Shown here one piece after another: positions 1 to 8,467 of a stretch of DNA of 64,000 bases. Made by a program: the position numbers and the translations under genes. Position 1 is the stretch's first letter, and every line of letters starts with the position of its first letter. The notes beneath the pieces are model-generated. The model had not been told where the DNA came from, ran no database searches, and worked only from the letters and a program-made list of their open reading frames with translations. Source of the stretch: PALSA-555 sp963731625 (GTDB taxonomy: Bacteria; Actinomycetota; Acidimicrobiia; IMCC26256; PALSA-555); contig CAVSWH010000022.1 in NCBI GenBank assembly GCA_963731625.1, positions 159,232 through 223,231 of the forward strand, in the 5' to 3' direction.

Positions 1-389
1 GGACCGAGGCGTTCACGGTGATCGACGTCAACACCGGCAAGAACGTCGGGACGTCGAACCTCGAGGAGACCGTCTACCGCAACAACCTCGAAGCGGCCGA
101 CGAGATCGCCCGCCAGCTGCGCCTCCGCGACATCGGCGGGATCATCGTCATCGACTTCATCGACATGGAGATCAAGGCGAACCGGGAGGCCGTGATCGGG
201 ACGTTCCGCCGAGCCCTCGCCCGCGACAAGACCCGCACGCAGGCCTTCGAGATCAGCGAGCTCGGCCTCGTCGAGATGACCCGCAAGCGCGTGTCGGAGG
301 GCCTCGTCGAATCGATGAGCGAGACGTGCCCGACCTGTCAGGGGCGCGGCTACCTCCTCGAGGAGAGCCTCCTCGAGGAGCTGCAGTAG
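1..389 (+). CDS. rne: Ribonuclease E/G, C-terminal fragment
   Basis: This is the 3' end of an RNase E/G endoribonuclease gene; the start lies outside the window and the open frame runs in from base 3. RNase E/G cleaves single-stranded RNA in mRNA decay and in rRNA/tRNA maturation. Visible landmarks are the metal-binding DNase I-like motifs TVIDVNTG and IIVIDFIDM, whose Asp residues bind catalytic Mg2+, and the zinc-link motif CPTCQGRG near the C-terminus. The protein ends about 20 residues after the zinc link, so there is no long C-terminal scaffold. Its place just upstream of rplU-rpmA-obg is the usual one in actinobacteria. Whether to call it rne or rng cannot be settled from this fragment. 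Confidence 0.93.
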   Translation, partial: TEAFTVIDVNTGKNVGTSNLEETVYRNNLEAADEIARQLRLRDIGGIIVIDFIDMEIKANREAVIGTFRRALARDKTRTQAFEISELGLVEMTRKRVSEGLVESMSETCPTCQGRGYLLEESLLEELQ

Positions 390-416
390 CATCGCGGCTT
401 CGCCTTGGAGGTCACG

Positions 417-728
417 ATGTACGCGGTGGTGCGCACCGGCGGCAAGCAGTACCGGGTCGAGCAAGGACAGCGGCTCCACGTCGAGCGCCTCGGCGTCGAC
501 GCGGGCGCCGAGGTCGACCTCGCCCCCGTGCTCCTCGTCGACGGGGAGAAGGTGCTCGCGACCCCCGGTCAGCTCGGCCAGACGCGGGTCCGGGCGCGCG
601 TCGTCGAGGAGACGAAGGGCCCGAAGATCCACGCCGCCACGTACCAGGCCAAGACGAACCGGCGGCGCCGGTGGGGTCACCGCCAGCGGGCGTCCGTCGT
701 CGAGATCACCGAGATCGTCGCGGGGTAG
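417..728 (+). CDS. rplU: 50S ribosomal protein L21
   Basis: Ribosomal protein L21 of the large subunit, 103 residues, the normal family length. The N-terminal MYAVVRTGGKQYRV and the later HRQRAS segment are diagnostic. I chose the ATG at 417 because GGAGG at 407-411 sits 5 nt upstream; a TTG at 405 in the same frame would overlap that Shine-Dalgarno sequence. It is co-transcribed with rpmA, which starts 6 nt after its stop, as in most bacteria. Confidence 0.97.
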   Translation: MYAVVRTGGKQYRVEQGQRLHVERLGVDAGAEVDLAPVLLVDGEKVLATPGQLGQTRVRARVVEETKGPKIHAATYQAKTNRRRRWGHRQRASVVEITEIVAG

Positions 729-734
729 GGGAGC

Positions 735-986
735 ATGTCCAAGAAGAAGGGGGCGGCGTCCTCCCGCAACGGCCGCGACTCCGCGGCGCAGCGCCTCGGC
801 GTGAAGGTCGGCGCCGGCGCGCCCGTGCAGGCCGGCGCGATCCTCGTCCGCCAGCGCGGCACCCGCTTCCACCCGGGTGAGAACGTCGGTCGCGGCGGCG
901 ACGACACGCTCTTCGCGACCGCCAACGGCGTGGTGCGCTTCGTGTCGCGGCGGGGTCGCAAGCTCGTCGACGTCGTCGCCGGCTGA
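735..986 (+). CDS. rpmA: 50S ribosomal protein L27
   Basis: Ribosomal protein L27, 83 residues, whose N-terminus reaches the peptidyl transferase centre. It begins MSKKKGAASSRNGRDS, close to the universal AHKKG-SSxNGRDS signature, with no Firmicutes-type cleaved N-terminal extension. A purine-rich GGGGAG precedes the ATG by a few bases. It lies between rplU and obgE; a GC-rich hairpin and a separate -10 box follow it, so obgE may also have its own promoter. Confidence 0.97.
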   Translation: MSKKKGAASSRNGRDSAAQRLGVKVGAGAPVQAGAILVRQRGTRFHPGENVGRGGDDTLFATANGVVRFVSRRGRKLVDVVAG

Positions 987-991
987 GCCCT

Positions 992-1009
992 CCGGGGGAT
1001 CTTCCCCGG
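992..1009. terminator. Possible hairpin between rpmA and obgE
   Basis: The inverted repeat CCGGGG-GATCTT-CCCCGG could form a 6-bp GC stem just after rpmA and about 20 bases before the obgE -10 box. There is no T-tract, so a terminator or attenuator role is only a suggestion. Confidence 0.3.
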
Positions 1010-1028
1010 CGTCGGCGCACCTCCTCCC

Positions 1029-1034
1029 TATCCT
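1029..1034 (+). promoter_or_regulatory. -10 box for leaderless obgE
   Basis: TATCCT ends 6 nt before the obgE ATG, so transcription should start at or beside the A of the start codon. No Shine-Dalgarno sequence is present. A clear -35 box is not visible. Confidence 0.6.
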
Positions 1035-1040
1035 GCGGTC

Positions 1041-2282
1041 ATGCCCCAGTCCGGCTTCGTCGACGAGGTGCGGGTCAACCTGCGCGGCGGCGACGGCGGC
1101 GCGGGCGCGGTCTCGTTCCGTCGGGAGGCGCACGTCCCACGCGGCGGTCCGGACGGCGGCGACGGCGGCGCGGGCGGGGACGTGATCCTGGCGGCCGACC
1201 GCAACATCGCGTCGCTGCTCGCCTTCCGTGATCATCCGCACCGCCGCGCCGAGTCGGGCCGCCACGGCTCAGGAAGCCGCCGCCACGGCGCCGGTGGCGC
1301 CGACCTGACCGTCACCGTCCCCGAGGGGACGCTCGTGCGGGGCCGCGACGGCGAGCTGCTCGCCGACCTCGTCGCCAGCGGCGACCGCTACGTCGCGGCG
1401 CGCGGCGGGCGCGGCGGCCGGGGCAACGCCCGCTTCCTGTCGAACCGGCGTCGCGCACCGGCGTTCGCCGAGCAGGGCGAGTACGGCGAAGAGCGCTGGC
1501 TGCGCCTCGAGGTGTCGCTCGTGGCCGACGCCGCGCTGGTCGGGCTCCCCAACGCGGGGAAGTCGACGCTCATCGCCGCGGTGAGCGCCGCCCGTCCCAA
1601 GATCGCCGCCTATCCGTTCACGACCCTCGAGCCGCACCTCGGCGTCGTCCGCGAGGGCGACACCGAGTTCGTGCTGGCCGACATCCCCGGCCTCATCGAC
1701 GGGGCGGCCGACGGCCGCGGCCTCGGCCACCGGTTCCTCCGCCACGTCGAGCGCGCCCGCGTGCTCGTCGTGCTCCTCGACCTCGCATCCGTCGAGGAAC
1801 GCGCCCCGGCCGACCAGGAGCGCGCCCTGCTCCACGAGCTGGAGCGCTACCAGCCCGAGCTCTTGGACCGCCCCCGTCTCGTCGTCGGCACGAAAGCCGA
1901 CGTCGCCACCGCGCCCTACGACGGCTTCGTCATCTCCGCGGTCACCCACGAGGGGCTCGACCGCTTCGTGCGTATCCTCGGCGGCCTCGTCGACACGGCG
2001 CGCGCCGCCGCGCCACCCTCCACCGAGCCGGTCGTGCTGCGACCCCGCGACGACGGCTTCGAGATCGTGCGCGACCACGACGGCGCATGGCGCGTCGTCG
2101 GCCGCGACGCCGAGCGGGTCGTCGCAGTGACCGACCTCACCGACACCGACGCGGCCGCGTACGTCCGCGACCAATTCCGTCGCCTCGGCGTCGACCGGGC
2201 CCTGCTACGGGCCGGCGCCCGCGAGGGGGACCTCATCCGGGTCGGCACGGTCGAGCTCGAGTACGTCGAGGACCTGGCATGA
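1041..2282 (+). CDS. obgE: GTPase Obg
   Basis: Obg/CgtA GTPase, 413 residues, which acts in 50S ribosome assembly and stress control. The N-terminal glycine-rich Obg fold occupies about residues 1-155. The G domain follows with G1 GLPNAGKST, G3 DIPGLIDGA, G4 TKAD and G5 SAV. The C-terminal OCT domain (about 335-410, starting FEIVRDHDG) is typical of actinobacterial and Firmicutes Obg. The start sits 6 nt behind a -10 box, so it is probably leaderless. The stop overlaps the proB start (ATGA). Confidence 0.97.
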   Translation: MPQSGFVDEVRVNLRGGDGGAGAVSFRREAHVPRGGPDGGDGGAGGDVILAADRNIASLLAFRDHPHRRAESGRHGSGSRRHGAGGADLTVTVPEGTLVRGRDGELLADLVASGDRYVAARGGRGGRGNARFLSNRRRAPAFAEQGEYGEERWLRLEVSLVADAALVGLPNAGKSTLIAAVSAARPKIAAYPFTTLEPHLGVVREGDTEFVLADIPGLIDGAADGRGLGHRFLRHVERARVLVVLLDLASVEERAPADQERALLHELERYQPELLDRPRLVVGTKADVATAPYDGFVISAVTHEGLDRFVRILGGLVDTARAAAPPSTEPVVLRPRDDGFEIVRDHDGAWRVVGRDAERVVAVTDLTDTDAAAYVRDQFRRLGVDRALLRAGAREGDLIRVGTVELEYVEDLA

Positions 2283-3361
2283 GAGCCGTCGTGAAGGTCG
2301 GCACCTCCTCGGTGACCCGCGACACCGGCGAGCTCGACGAGGCCGCGCTCGGCAAGCTCGCCGGCGAGGTCGCCGACGCCCACGACGCCGGCCACTCCGT
2401 CGTCCTCGTCTCGTCGGGCGCGATCGCCGCGGGACTGCCCCTCGTCGGCCTCGCCCGCCGGCCGAGCGACATCGGGACCCTCCAGGCCATCGCCGCCGTC
2501 GGCCAGCCGCGCCTCATGGCCCGCCTCGCCGAGCAGTTCGCCGACCGTGGCCTCGTGATCGGCCAGATCCTGCTCACACCCCACGACTTCGGGCAGCGCG
2601 CGCAGTACCTGCACGCCCGGCAGACGCTCGCGTGCCTCCTCGATCTCGACGTCGTGCCGGTCGTGAACGAGAACGACACCGTCGCCGACGACGAGATCCG
2701 CTACGGCGACAACGACCGTCTCGCCGCCCTCGTCTCCCATCTCGTCCACGCCGACGTGCTCGTCCTGCTCACCGACACCCACGGCCTCTTCACCGCCGAC
2801 CCGCGCCTCGACGGCGAGGCGTCGCTCATCGAGGAGGTCCTCGAGGTCGACGCCGCGCTCGAGGCGGTCGCCGGCGGCGCCGGCAGCACCCGGGGCAGCG
2901 GCGGGATGGCGAGCAAGCTCGCCGCGGCGAAGATCGCCGCCTGGTCCGGGGTGCGCGCCGTCATCGCCGCCGCCGACACGCCCGGGGTGCTCCGCCGCGC
3001 CATCGAGGCCGAGCCCGTCGGCACGGTCGTCGTGCCCCGCCCGGCCCGCCTGCCGAGCCGCAAGCTCTGGATCGCGTTCGCCCGCGGGGCCTCCGGCCGG
3101 GTCGTCGTCGACGCCGGCGCCCGCCGGGCGCTCACCGACGACCACCGCTCCCTCCTCCCCGCCGGGGTGCGGACCGTCGAGGGCCGCTTCGGCGCCGACG
3201 ACGCAGTCGAGGTCGTCACCGACGACGGGGTCGCCTTCGCCAAGGGCCTCGTCCGCTACGGCAGCGACGCGCTCCGCCAGGTCGCGGGCCGACGCACCGC
3301 CGACCTGCCCGAGGGCGCCCCCCACGAGGTCATCCACCGCGACGACCTCGTCGTGCTCTGA
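2279..3361 (+). CDS. proB: Glutamate 5-kinase
   Basis: ProB phosphorylates L-glutamate with ATP, the first step of proline synthesis. The protein has 360 residues: an amino-acid kinase domain starting VVKVGTSSVT, with SSGAIAAG and VPVVNENDTV motifs, then a C-terminal PUA domain from about residue 275. The start ATG overlaps the obgE stop as ATGA, implying translational coupling. It is followed by a 245-bp gap and then proA, which has its own leaderless promoter, so the two proline genes need not share one transcript. Confidence 0.96.
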   Translation: MRAVVKVGTSSVTRDTGELDEAALGKLAGEVADAHDAGHSVVLVSSGAIAAGLPLVGLARRPSDIGTLQAIAAVGQPRLMARLAEQFADRGLVIGQILLTPHDFGQRAQYLHARQTLACLLDLDVVPVVNENDTVADDEIRYGDNDRLAALVSHLVHADVLVLLTDTHGLFTADPRLDGEASLIEEVLEVDAALEAVAGGAGSTRGSGGMASKLAAAKIAAWSGVRAVIAAADTPGVLRRAIEAEPVGTVVVPRPARLPSRKLWIAFARGASGRVVVDAGARRALTDDHRSLLPAGVRTVEGRFGADDAVEVVTDDGVAFAKGLVRYGSDALRQVAGRRTADLPEGAPHEVIHRDDLVVL

Positions 3362-3410
3362 CAGAAAATCCCGGGGGTGCTCTTGCGCCCCGGCGTGACG
3401 TCGGACACAC

Positions 3411-3442
3411 TTCCTCCCTCGTCGTCGGCCGACGGGGGGAGG
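3411..3442. terminator. Imperfect GC hairpin after proB
   Basis: CCTCCC-TCGTCG pairs imperfectly with CGACGG-GGGAGG around a short loop in the 245-bp proB-proA gap. No T-tract follows. It could terminate the obgE-proB transcript; apart from this and the proA -10 box, I see nothing in the gap. Confidence 0.3.
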
Positions 3443-3594
3443 ACCACCGTTCGGGGGTCCAACACGGCCGGCGCGTAGCGGGAGTGAGGCGCGAGGCCCG
3501 CGCCGGCGGACCACCGCAACGGCGCGGCCTCGCGGCCCTCCCGCAGCCGCGCCGCCCCAGCCGTTTCTCCCCGGGGCGTCGTCGAGGCCGCCGG

Positions 3595-3600
3595 TACACT
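3595..3600 (+). promoter_or_regulatory. -10 box for leaderless proA
   Basis: TACACT ends 6 nt before the proA GTG. No Shine-Dalgarno sequence precedes that start. Confidence 0.6.
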
Positions 3601-3606
3601 GCGGGC

Positions 3607-4848
3607 GTGCCCGCCGTCGCCGAGCAGGGCCGCCGCGCCAGCGCGGCGGCCCGACGCCTCGCCACCGCCGGGTCCGCGGCACGGGACGCCGCCCTCAGCG
3701 CCGCCGCCGACCTCCTCCTCGACCGGGCCCCGGAGCTCCTCGACGCCAACGCGGCCGACGTCGCCGCCGCCGAGGCCGACGGCCTCGACGCCACGCCCCT
3801 CGACCGGCTCCGCCTCACCGACGCCCGCCTCCACGGGATGTCGGACGCGCTCCGCCAGGTCGCCGGGCTCGCCGACCCGCTCGGCGAGGTCCTCGACGGG
3901 TGGCGGCGCCCCAACGGCCTCGAGCTGCGCCAGGTCCGGGTCCCGCTCGGCGTCGTCGCCGTCATCTACGAGAACCGGCCGAACGTCACGAGCGACGCCG
4001 CGGCGATCGCGCTGAAGGCGGGCAACGCCGTGCTGCTGCGTGGCTCGGCCAGCGCCCAGCGCACGAACCGGGTCATCGCCGACGCCGTCCGGGACGGGCT
4101 CACGAAGGTGGGACTGCCCGCCGACGCCGCGCAGCTCCTCGACGATCCCTCCCATGAGGCGGCGGTCGAGCTCATGCGCCTCCCCGACGTCGACTGCCTC
4201 ATCCCCCGCGGCGGGCCGGCGCTCCTCGCCACCATCCGCGAACACGCCACCGTCCCCGTCGTCATCGACGGCGACGGCAACTGCCACGTGTACGTCGACG
4301 CGGCCGCCGACCTCGACCAGGCGCTCGCCATCGTCGTGAACAGCAAGACGAGCCGCCCGGGCGTGTGCAACGCAGCCGAGACGCTGCTCGTGCACGCCGA
4401 CGTTGCCGACCGCTTCGTGCCGCGGGCCGCCGCGGTCCTCGGCGAGTACGGCGTCGAGCTGCTCGGTGACGACGCCGCTCGCCGGCTCGCGCCGATGGGC
4501 GCGGCGACGCCCGACGACTACGCCCGGGAGTTCCTCGACCTGCGCATGACCGTCGCCGTCACGCCGACCCTCGACGCGGCGCTCGACCACATCGCCTCCT
4601 ACGGCACCGGCCACACCGAGGCGATCGTCACCCGCGACCTCGAGGCGGCGCAGCGCTTCACCCACGAGGTCGACGCCGGTGTCGTCATCGTGAACGCCTC
4701 CACCCGCTTCACCGACGGGGAGCGCTTCGGGTTCGGTGCCGAGATCGGCATCTCGACCCAGAAGCTCCACGCCCGCGGCCCGATGGGTCTTCGCGCGCTC
4801 ACCACCTACCGCTACGAGGTGTGGGGCGACGGGCAGGTGGTCGAGTAG
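3607..4848 (+). CDS. proA: Glutamate-5-semialdehyde dehydrogenase (gamma-glutamyl phosphate reductase)
   Basis: ProA reduces gamma-glutamyl phosphate with NADPH to glutamate semialdehyde, the second step of proline synthesis. The protein has 413 residues, close to the E. coli enzyme. Landmarks are VIYENRPNVTSDA, the nucleotide-binding GNAVLLRGSASA, and the catalytic-cysteine segment NSKTSRPGVCNAAETLL. I chose the GTG at 3607 because it lies 6 nt behind a TACACT -10 box and gives the family length; the open frame extends far upstream but that part is not coding. The stop overlaps the next gene by one base (TAGTG). Confidence 0.96.
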   Translation: MPAVAEQGRRASAAARRLATAGSAARDAALSAAADLLLDRAPELLDANAADVAAAEADGLDATPLDRLRLTDARLHGMSDALRQVAGLADPLGEVLDGWRRPNGLELRQVRVPLGVVAVIYENRPNVTSDAAAIALKAGNAVLLRGSASAQRTNRVIADAVRDGLTKVGLPADAAQLLDDPSHEAAVELMRLPDVDCLIPRGGPALLATIREHATVPVVIDGDGNCHVYVDAAADLDQALAIVVNSKTSRPGVCNAAETLLVHADVADRFVPRAAAVLGEYGVELLGDDAARRLAPMGAATPDDYAREFLDLRMTVAVTPTLDAALDHIASYGTGHTEAIVTRDLEAAQRFTHEVDAGVVIVNASTRFTDGERFGFGAEIGISTQKLHARGPMGLRALTTYRYEVWGDGQVVE

Positions 4849-5726
4849 TGGCCGACCGTTTCACCTCGGTGGCCGACGTCACCGACCGGCTGCGCGGCGT
4901 CGACTACCTCGCCGACGCCAACATCTCCGGGGTCGTCTTCCTCGCCGACCGCCTCGAGAAGCCGGTCCTCATCGAAGGGCCGGCCGGGGTGGGCAAGACC
5001 GAGCTCGCCAAGGCGCTGAGCCGCTCCACCGGCGCGCGCCTCATCCGCCTCCAGTGCTACGAGGGCCTCGACGAGGCGAAGGCGCTGTACGAGTGGAACT
5101 ACAAGAAGCAGCTGCTGCGGATCCAAGCCGACCGCGAGCACGAGACGTCGTGGACCGACACCGAGGCCGACATCTTCTCCGAGCCGTTCCTCCTGACCCG
5201 CCCGCTGCTCGAGGCCATCCGGGCCGACGAGCCGGTCGTGCTGCTCATCGACGAGGTCGACCGGGTCGAGATCGAGACCGAGGCGCTGCTCCTCGAGGTG
5301 CTCTCCGACTTCCAGGTGTCGATCCCCGAGCTCGGCACCATCGTCGGCCGCCAGCGGCCGCTCGTACTGCTCACGTCGAACAACACCCGGGAGCTCTCCG
5401 AGGCGCTGAAGCGCCGCTGCCTCTACCTGCACATCGACTATCCCGACATCGACCGGGAGAAGGACATCGTGCGGGTGCGCGTCCCCGAGATCGACGACGA
5501 GCTCGCCGACCAGGTGGCCCGCGTCGTGCGCTCCATTCGGGACCTCGAGCTGAAGAAGGCCCCATCGATCTCCGAGACGATCGACTGGGCCCGCACCCTC
5601 CTCTATTTCGGGACGTCCGAGATCTCGCCGGAGGTCATCGGGGACACGCTCCACGTCCTCTTGAAGTACCAGTCCGACATCGCGAAGGCCCGCAAGGAGC
5701 TCGTGCCCAGCGCCGACACCCCCTGA
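4848..5726 (+). CDS. MoxR-family AAA+ ATPase
   Basis: AAA+ ATPase of the MoxR family, 292 residues, proposed to act as a chaperone that installs metals or folds partner proteins together with a VWA-domain protein. Walker A is EGPAGVGKTE (about residue 41), Walker B is VVLLIDEVDRVE, sensor 1 lies in LLTSNNTREL, and the following ALKRRCLYLHIDYPD is characteristic of the CoxD-like MoxR subgroup. The GTG start shares its G with the proA stop and the gene ends one base into the next gene, so proA-moxR-VWA looks like one transcript. The substrate is unknown; no CO dehydrogenase genes are in the window. Confidence 0.9.
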   Translation: MADRFTSVADVTDRLRGVDYLADANISGVVFLADRLEKPVLIEGPAGVGKTELAKALSRSTGARLIRLQCYEGLDEAKALYEWNYKKQLLRIQADREHETSWTDTEADIFSEPFLLTRPLLEAIRADEPVVLLIDEVDRVEIETEALLLEVLSDFQVSIPELGTIVGRQRPLVLLTSNNTRELSEALKRRCLYLHIDYPDIDREKDIVRVRVPEIDDELADQVARVVRSIRDLELKKAPSISETIDWARTLLYFGTSEISPEVIGDTLHVLLKYQSDIAKARKELVPSADTP

Positions 5727-7147
5727 TGCTCGACGTCCTCCAGGGCTTCATCCACGAGCTGCGCGGCGCCGGCCTCCCGGTGTCGATGACCGAGAACCTC
5801 GACGCGATGCGCGCCATCGAGCACGTCGACATCGCCGAGCGCGACGAGTTCCGGACCGCGCTCGGCGCGACGCTCGTGAAGCACCACCGCCACTGGCCGG
5901 CGTTCGAGACCGTCTTCGACGTCTACTTCTCCCTGTACTCGCACGGCGTCGACGCCGACGACCCGCACGCCGAGGAGTGGGCCGAGCTCGCCGGTCAGGA
6001 CGGCCAAGCGGCCGGCGGCGGGGCCGGCGGGGAGCTCACCCGCGAGGAGCTCGCGCAGATGCTCCTCGACGCGCTCATGAGCATGGACCGCGACGCGCTG
6101 CGGCGCCTCGCGGCCGCCGCCGTGCAGGCGTTCGCCGGCATGGAGCCCGGCCGGCCCGTCGGCGGCACCTACTACCTGTACCGGACGCTGCGACAGCTCG
6201 ACCTCGACGACCTCGCGGCGCGCCTCGTCGGGCGCGCCCACGAGGACGGCGACGTGCCCGACGACCCGCTCGCGGCGCGCCTGCAGGAGGAGGAGTTCCA
6301 GCGTCGCCTCCGCGTGCTGCGCCAGCTCGTCGAGTCCGAGATCCGGCGCCGCCTCGTCGCCGACCGGGGTGTCGAGGCGATGGCCCGGACGCTGCGCAAG
6401 CCGCTCCCCGAGGACGTCGACTTCATGCACGCCTCCCGCGAGGAGATGCTCGCCCTCCAGCGCGCCATCTACCCGCTGACACGTGCCCTCGCCGCCCGGC
6501 TCGCGCAGCGCCAGCGGCGCCGCCACCGCGGCCACCTCGACTTCCGCAAGACGGTGCGCGCCTCGCTGTCCTACGGCGGCGTGCCCGCCGAGCCGAAGTT
6601 CCGTCACCCGCATCCGTCCCGTCCCGAGATCATGGTCGTCGCCGACATCTCCGGGTCGGTGGCGAGCTTCGCTCGCTTCACCCTCCAGTTCGTCTACGCG
6701 ATGGCGAGCCAGTTCTCGAAGGTCCGGTCCTGGGTGTTCATCGACGGGATCGACGAGGTGACCCGGTTCTTCACCGAGGCCGACGACGTCACCGACGCGG
6801 TCCACCGCGTGAACACCGAGGCCGACGTCGTGTGGGTGGACGGCCACTCCGACTACGGCCACGCGTTCGAGACCTTCCACAGCCGCCACGAGACCGAGGT
6901 CACCCACAAGACCTCGCTCATCTTCCTCGGCGACGCCCGGAACAACTACCACGCGTCCCAGGCCTGGGTGCTCGGCTCGCTCGGCGAGCGGGCCCGCCAC
7001 GTCTACTGGCTCAACCCCGAGCCGCGCGGCTACTGGGACACCGGCGACTCGATCATGGCCGACTACACCCCGTACTGCGACGGCGTCTACGAGTGCCGCA
7101 ACCTCCGCCAGCTCGAGCGCTTCGTCACGACCGTCGCCGAGAGCTGA
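5726..7147 (+). CDS. VWA domain-containing (CoxE-like) protein
   Basis: Cytoplasmic VWA protein of 473 residues, the usual partner of the MoxR ATPase encoded immediately upstream (TGATG overlap). The N-terminal half is helical, with a basic stretch LAQRQRRRHRGH before the C-terminal VWA domain. That domain opens MVVADISGSVASF, which carries the MIDAS metal site DxSxS. By family knowledge, CoxE-like proteins work with CoxD-like ATPases in metal-centre maturation. The target here is unknown. Its stop directly abuts the stop of the convergent ACT-domain gene, with no spacer. Confidence 0.88.
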   Translation: MLDVLQGFIHELRGAGLPVSMTENLDAMRAIEHVDIAERDEFRTALGATLVKHHRHWPAFETVFDVYFSLYSHGVDADDPHAEEWAELAGQDGQAAGGGAGGELTREELAQMLLDALMSMDRDALRRLAAAAVQAFAGMEPGRPVGGTYYLYRTLRQLDLDDLAARLVGRAHEDGDVPDDPLAARLQEEEFQRRLRVLRQLVESEIRRRLVADRGVEAMARTLRKPLPEDVDFMHASREEMLALQRAIYPLTRALAARLAQRQRRRHRGHLDFRKTVRASLSYGGVPAEPKFRHPHPSRPEIMVVADISGSVASFARFTLQFVYAMASQFSKVRSWVFIDGIDEVTRFFTEADDVTDAVHRVNTEADVVWVDGHSDYGHAFETFHSRHETEVTHKTSLIFLGDARNNYHASQAWVLGSLGERARHVYWLNPEPRGYWDTGDSIMADYTPYCDGVYECRNLRQLERFVTTVAES

Positions 7148-7804
7148 TCAGCCGCCGAGCAGCGTCCAGGCTCGGTCGGCGACCCGCGCCAGCGCCCGCA
7201 GCTGGGCCCGCTCGCGCCGGCGGAACCCGCGGCCCTCACGGCCAACGAGCAGCGTCGCCTCGTGCGCCTCGAGGCGCGCCACCGCCAGGTCGTCGGGACC
7301 GGTCGTGCCGTCCGCGACCCGGGGCGACGCAGCCGTGCCCGCGGCGAGCGCGGCCATGAGCTCCCCGCTCGGGTAGCCGGTGCCGTCGACCGCAGTGGCG
7401 AGGCCCGGGGCGAGCAGCGCCGCCCAGTCGGCGAGGAACTCGCGGCGCAGCAGCTCGACGAGCAGCCGGTGCAGGGCCTCGGGCGAGTCGGCGTCGCACA
7501 GCGCCGCGGCGGACTCGAGCGCGTCGAGGCGCGGGTCGGGGAACGCGCCGACGACCCTCACCTCCTCCACCGAGGCCCCGTCGACCTCCTCGATCTCGCG
7601 AACGAGCAGCTCGACGAGGTCGAGGCTGGCCAGCGCCACCGCGAACTCGTCGACCGCGACCTGGTGGCCGCGCTCGAGGACGTCGATGCCGACGATGTCG
7701 CCGCCGACCGCGCCGACGCGGGACGCGACGAGACCGAGTGCCCCGGGGCGGTCGGGCAGCCACACCCGCACCAGCACGTGCGCCGGCTCCGACGACGTGT
7801 CCAC
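7148..7804 (-). CDS. ACT domain-containing protein
   Basis: A 218-residue cytoplasmic protein. Residues 8-75 form an ACT domain (VLVRVWLPDRPGALG.., the usual small-ligand-binding start). The C-terminal half, rich in Ala and Arg and ending RRRERAQLRALARVAD, resembles a degenerate GAF-like sensor region found with ACT in actinobacterial proteins. No catalytic domain is present, so a ligand-sensing regulatory role is inferred. The GTG start lies 8 nt behind a -10 box at 7813-7818 and has no Shine-Dalgarno sequence. It is divergent from nadD. Confidence 0.75.
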   Translation of the reverse strand: MDTSSEPAHVLVRVWLPDRPGALGLVASRVGAVGGDIVGIDVLERGHQVAVDEFAVALASLDLVELLVREIEEVDGASVEEVRVVGAFPDPRLDALESAAALCDADSPEALHRLLVELLRREFLADWAALLAPGLATAVDGTGYPSGELMAALAAGTAASPRVADGTTGPDDLAVARLEAHEATLLVGREGRGFRRRERAQLRALARVADRAWTLLGG

Positions 7805-7812
7805 GGCGCGTC

Positions 7813-7818
7813 ACCCTA
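7813..7818 (-). promoter_or_regulatory. -10 box for the ACT-domain gene
   Basis: Read on the minus strand this is TAGGGT, ending 8 nt before the GTG at 7804; the transcript is probably leaderless. It is back-to-back with the nadD promoter. Confidence 0.5.
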
Positions 7819-7872
7819 TGTCGGGTGTGTGACGGCCGGATGACGCAGCGGTTACGGCGCGCGCGCCGCTCC

Positions 7873-7878
7873 TACACT
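7873..7878 (+). promoter_or_regulatory. -10 box for leaderless nadD
   Basis: TACACT ends 7 nt before the nadD GTG at 7886. There is no Shine-Dalgarno sequence. Confidence 0.6.
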
Positions 7879-7885
7879 GCTCGCG

Positions 7886-8467
7886 GTGGGGGAGCGCATC
7901 GGCGTGCTCGGCGGCACGTTCGATCCGGTGCACGTCGGGCATCTCGTCGCCGCGGGCGACGCACGCTGGGCGCTGCACCTCGACCGGGTCCTGCTCGTCG
8001 TCGCCGGCGACCCGTGGCAGAAGCGCGGGCAGGTCGTCGCATCCGCGGGTGACCGGCTCGCGCTCGCCGAAGCGGCCGTCGCCGACGTGGACGGCATCGA
8101 GGCGAGCGCCGTGGAGGTCGACCGGAAGGGGCCGTCGGTCACCGCTGACACCCTCGAGGAGCTCGGCGCCCCGGGCCGCGAGTTCTTCTTGCTGCTCGGC
8201 GCCGACGCCGTCGCGAACATGCCGACGTGGCGGCGGCTCGAGGAGACGCGCCATCTCGCGACGATCGTGGTGATCGAGCGCGCCGGTGACGCGCACGCCG
8301 AGCCGCCGGGCGGCGGCTGGCGCTACGAGCGCCTCGCCATCCCGCGTCTCGACGTCTCGTCGAGCGACATCCGCGGCCGCCTGGCGGCGGGACGCCCGGT
8401 CGGCGGGCTCCTCCCGGTCCCCGTGATCCGGGAGATCCGGGCGCGTGGCCTCTACACTGCGTCGTGA
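7886..8467 (+). CDS. nadD: Nicotinate-nucleotide adenylyltransferase
   Basis: NadD transfers AMP from ATP to nicotinate mononucleotide, giving deamido-NAD. It has 193 residues, the normal length. The nucleotidyltransferase signature GGTFDPVHVGH is at the N-terminus and the C-terminal SSSDIRGRLAAGRPV matches the ISSTxIR motif. The start follows a TACACT -10 box by 7 nt, so the mRNA is probably leaderless. The 3' end contains another TACACT box and the start of a micro-ORF that leads into rsfS. The nadD-rsfS pairing is widespread. Confidence 0.95.
   Translation: MGERIGVLGGTFDPVHVGHLVAAGDARWALHLDRVLLVVAGDPWQKRGQVVASAGDRLALAEAAVADVDGIEASAVEVDRKGPSVTADTLEELGAPGREFFLLLGADAVANMPTWRRLEETRHLATIVVIERAGDAHAEPPGGGWRYERLAIPRLDVSSSDIRGRLAAGRPVGGLLPVPVIREIRARGLYTAS
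8453..8458 (+). promoter_or_regulatory. -10 box inside the 3' end of nadD
   Basis: TACACT lies inside the last codons of nadD and ends 5 nt before a GTG at 8464 that opens a 16-codon frame leading to rsfS. It suggests an rsfS promoter internal to nadD. Confidence 0.5.
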
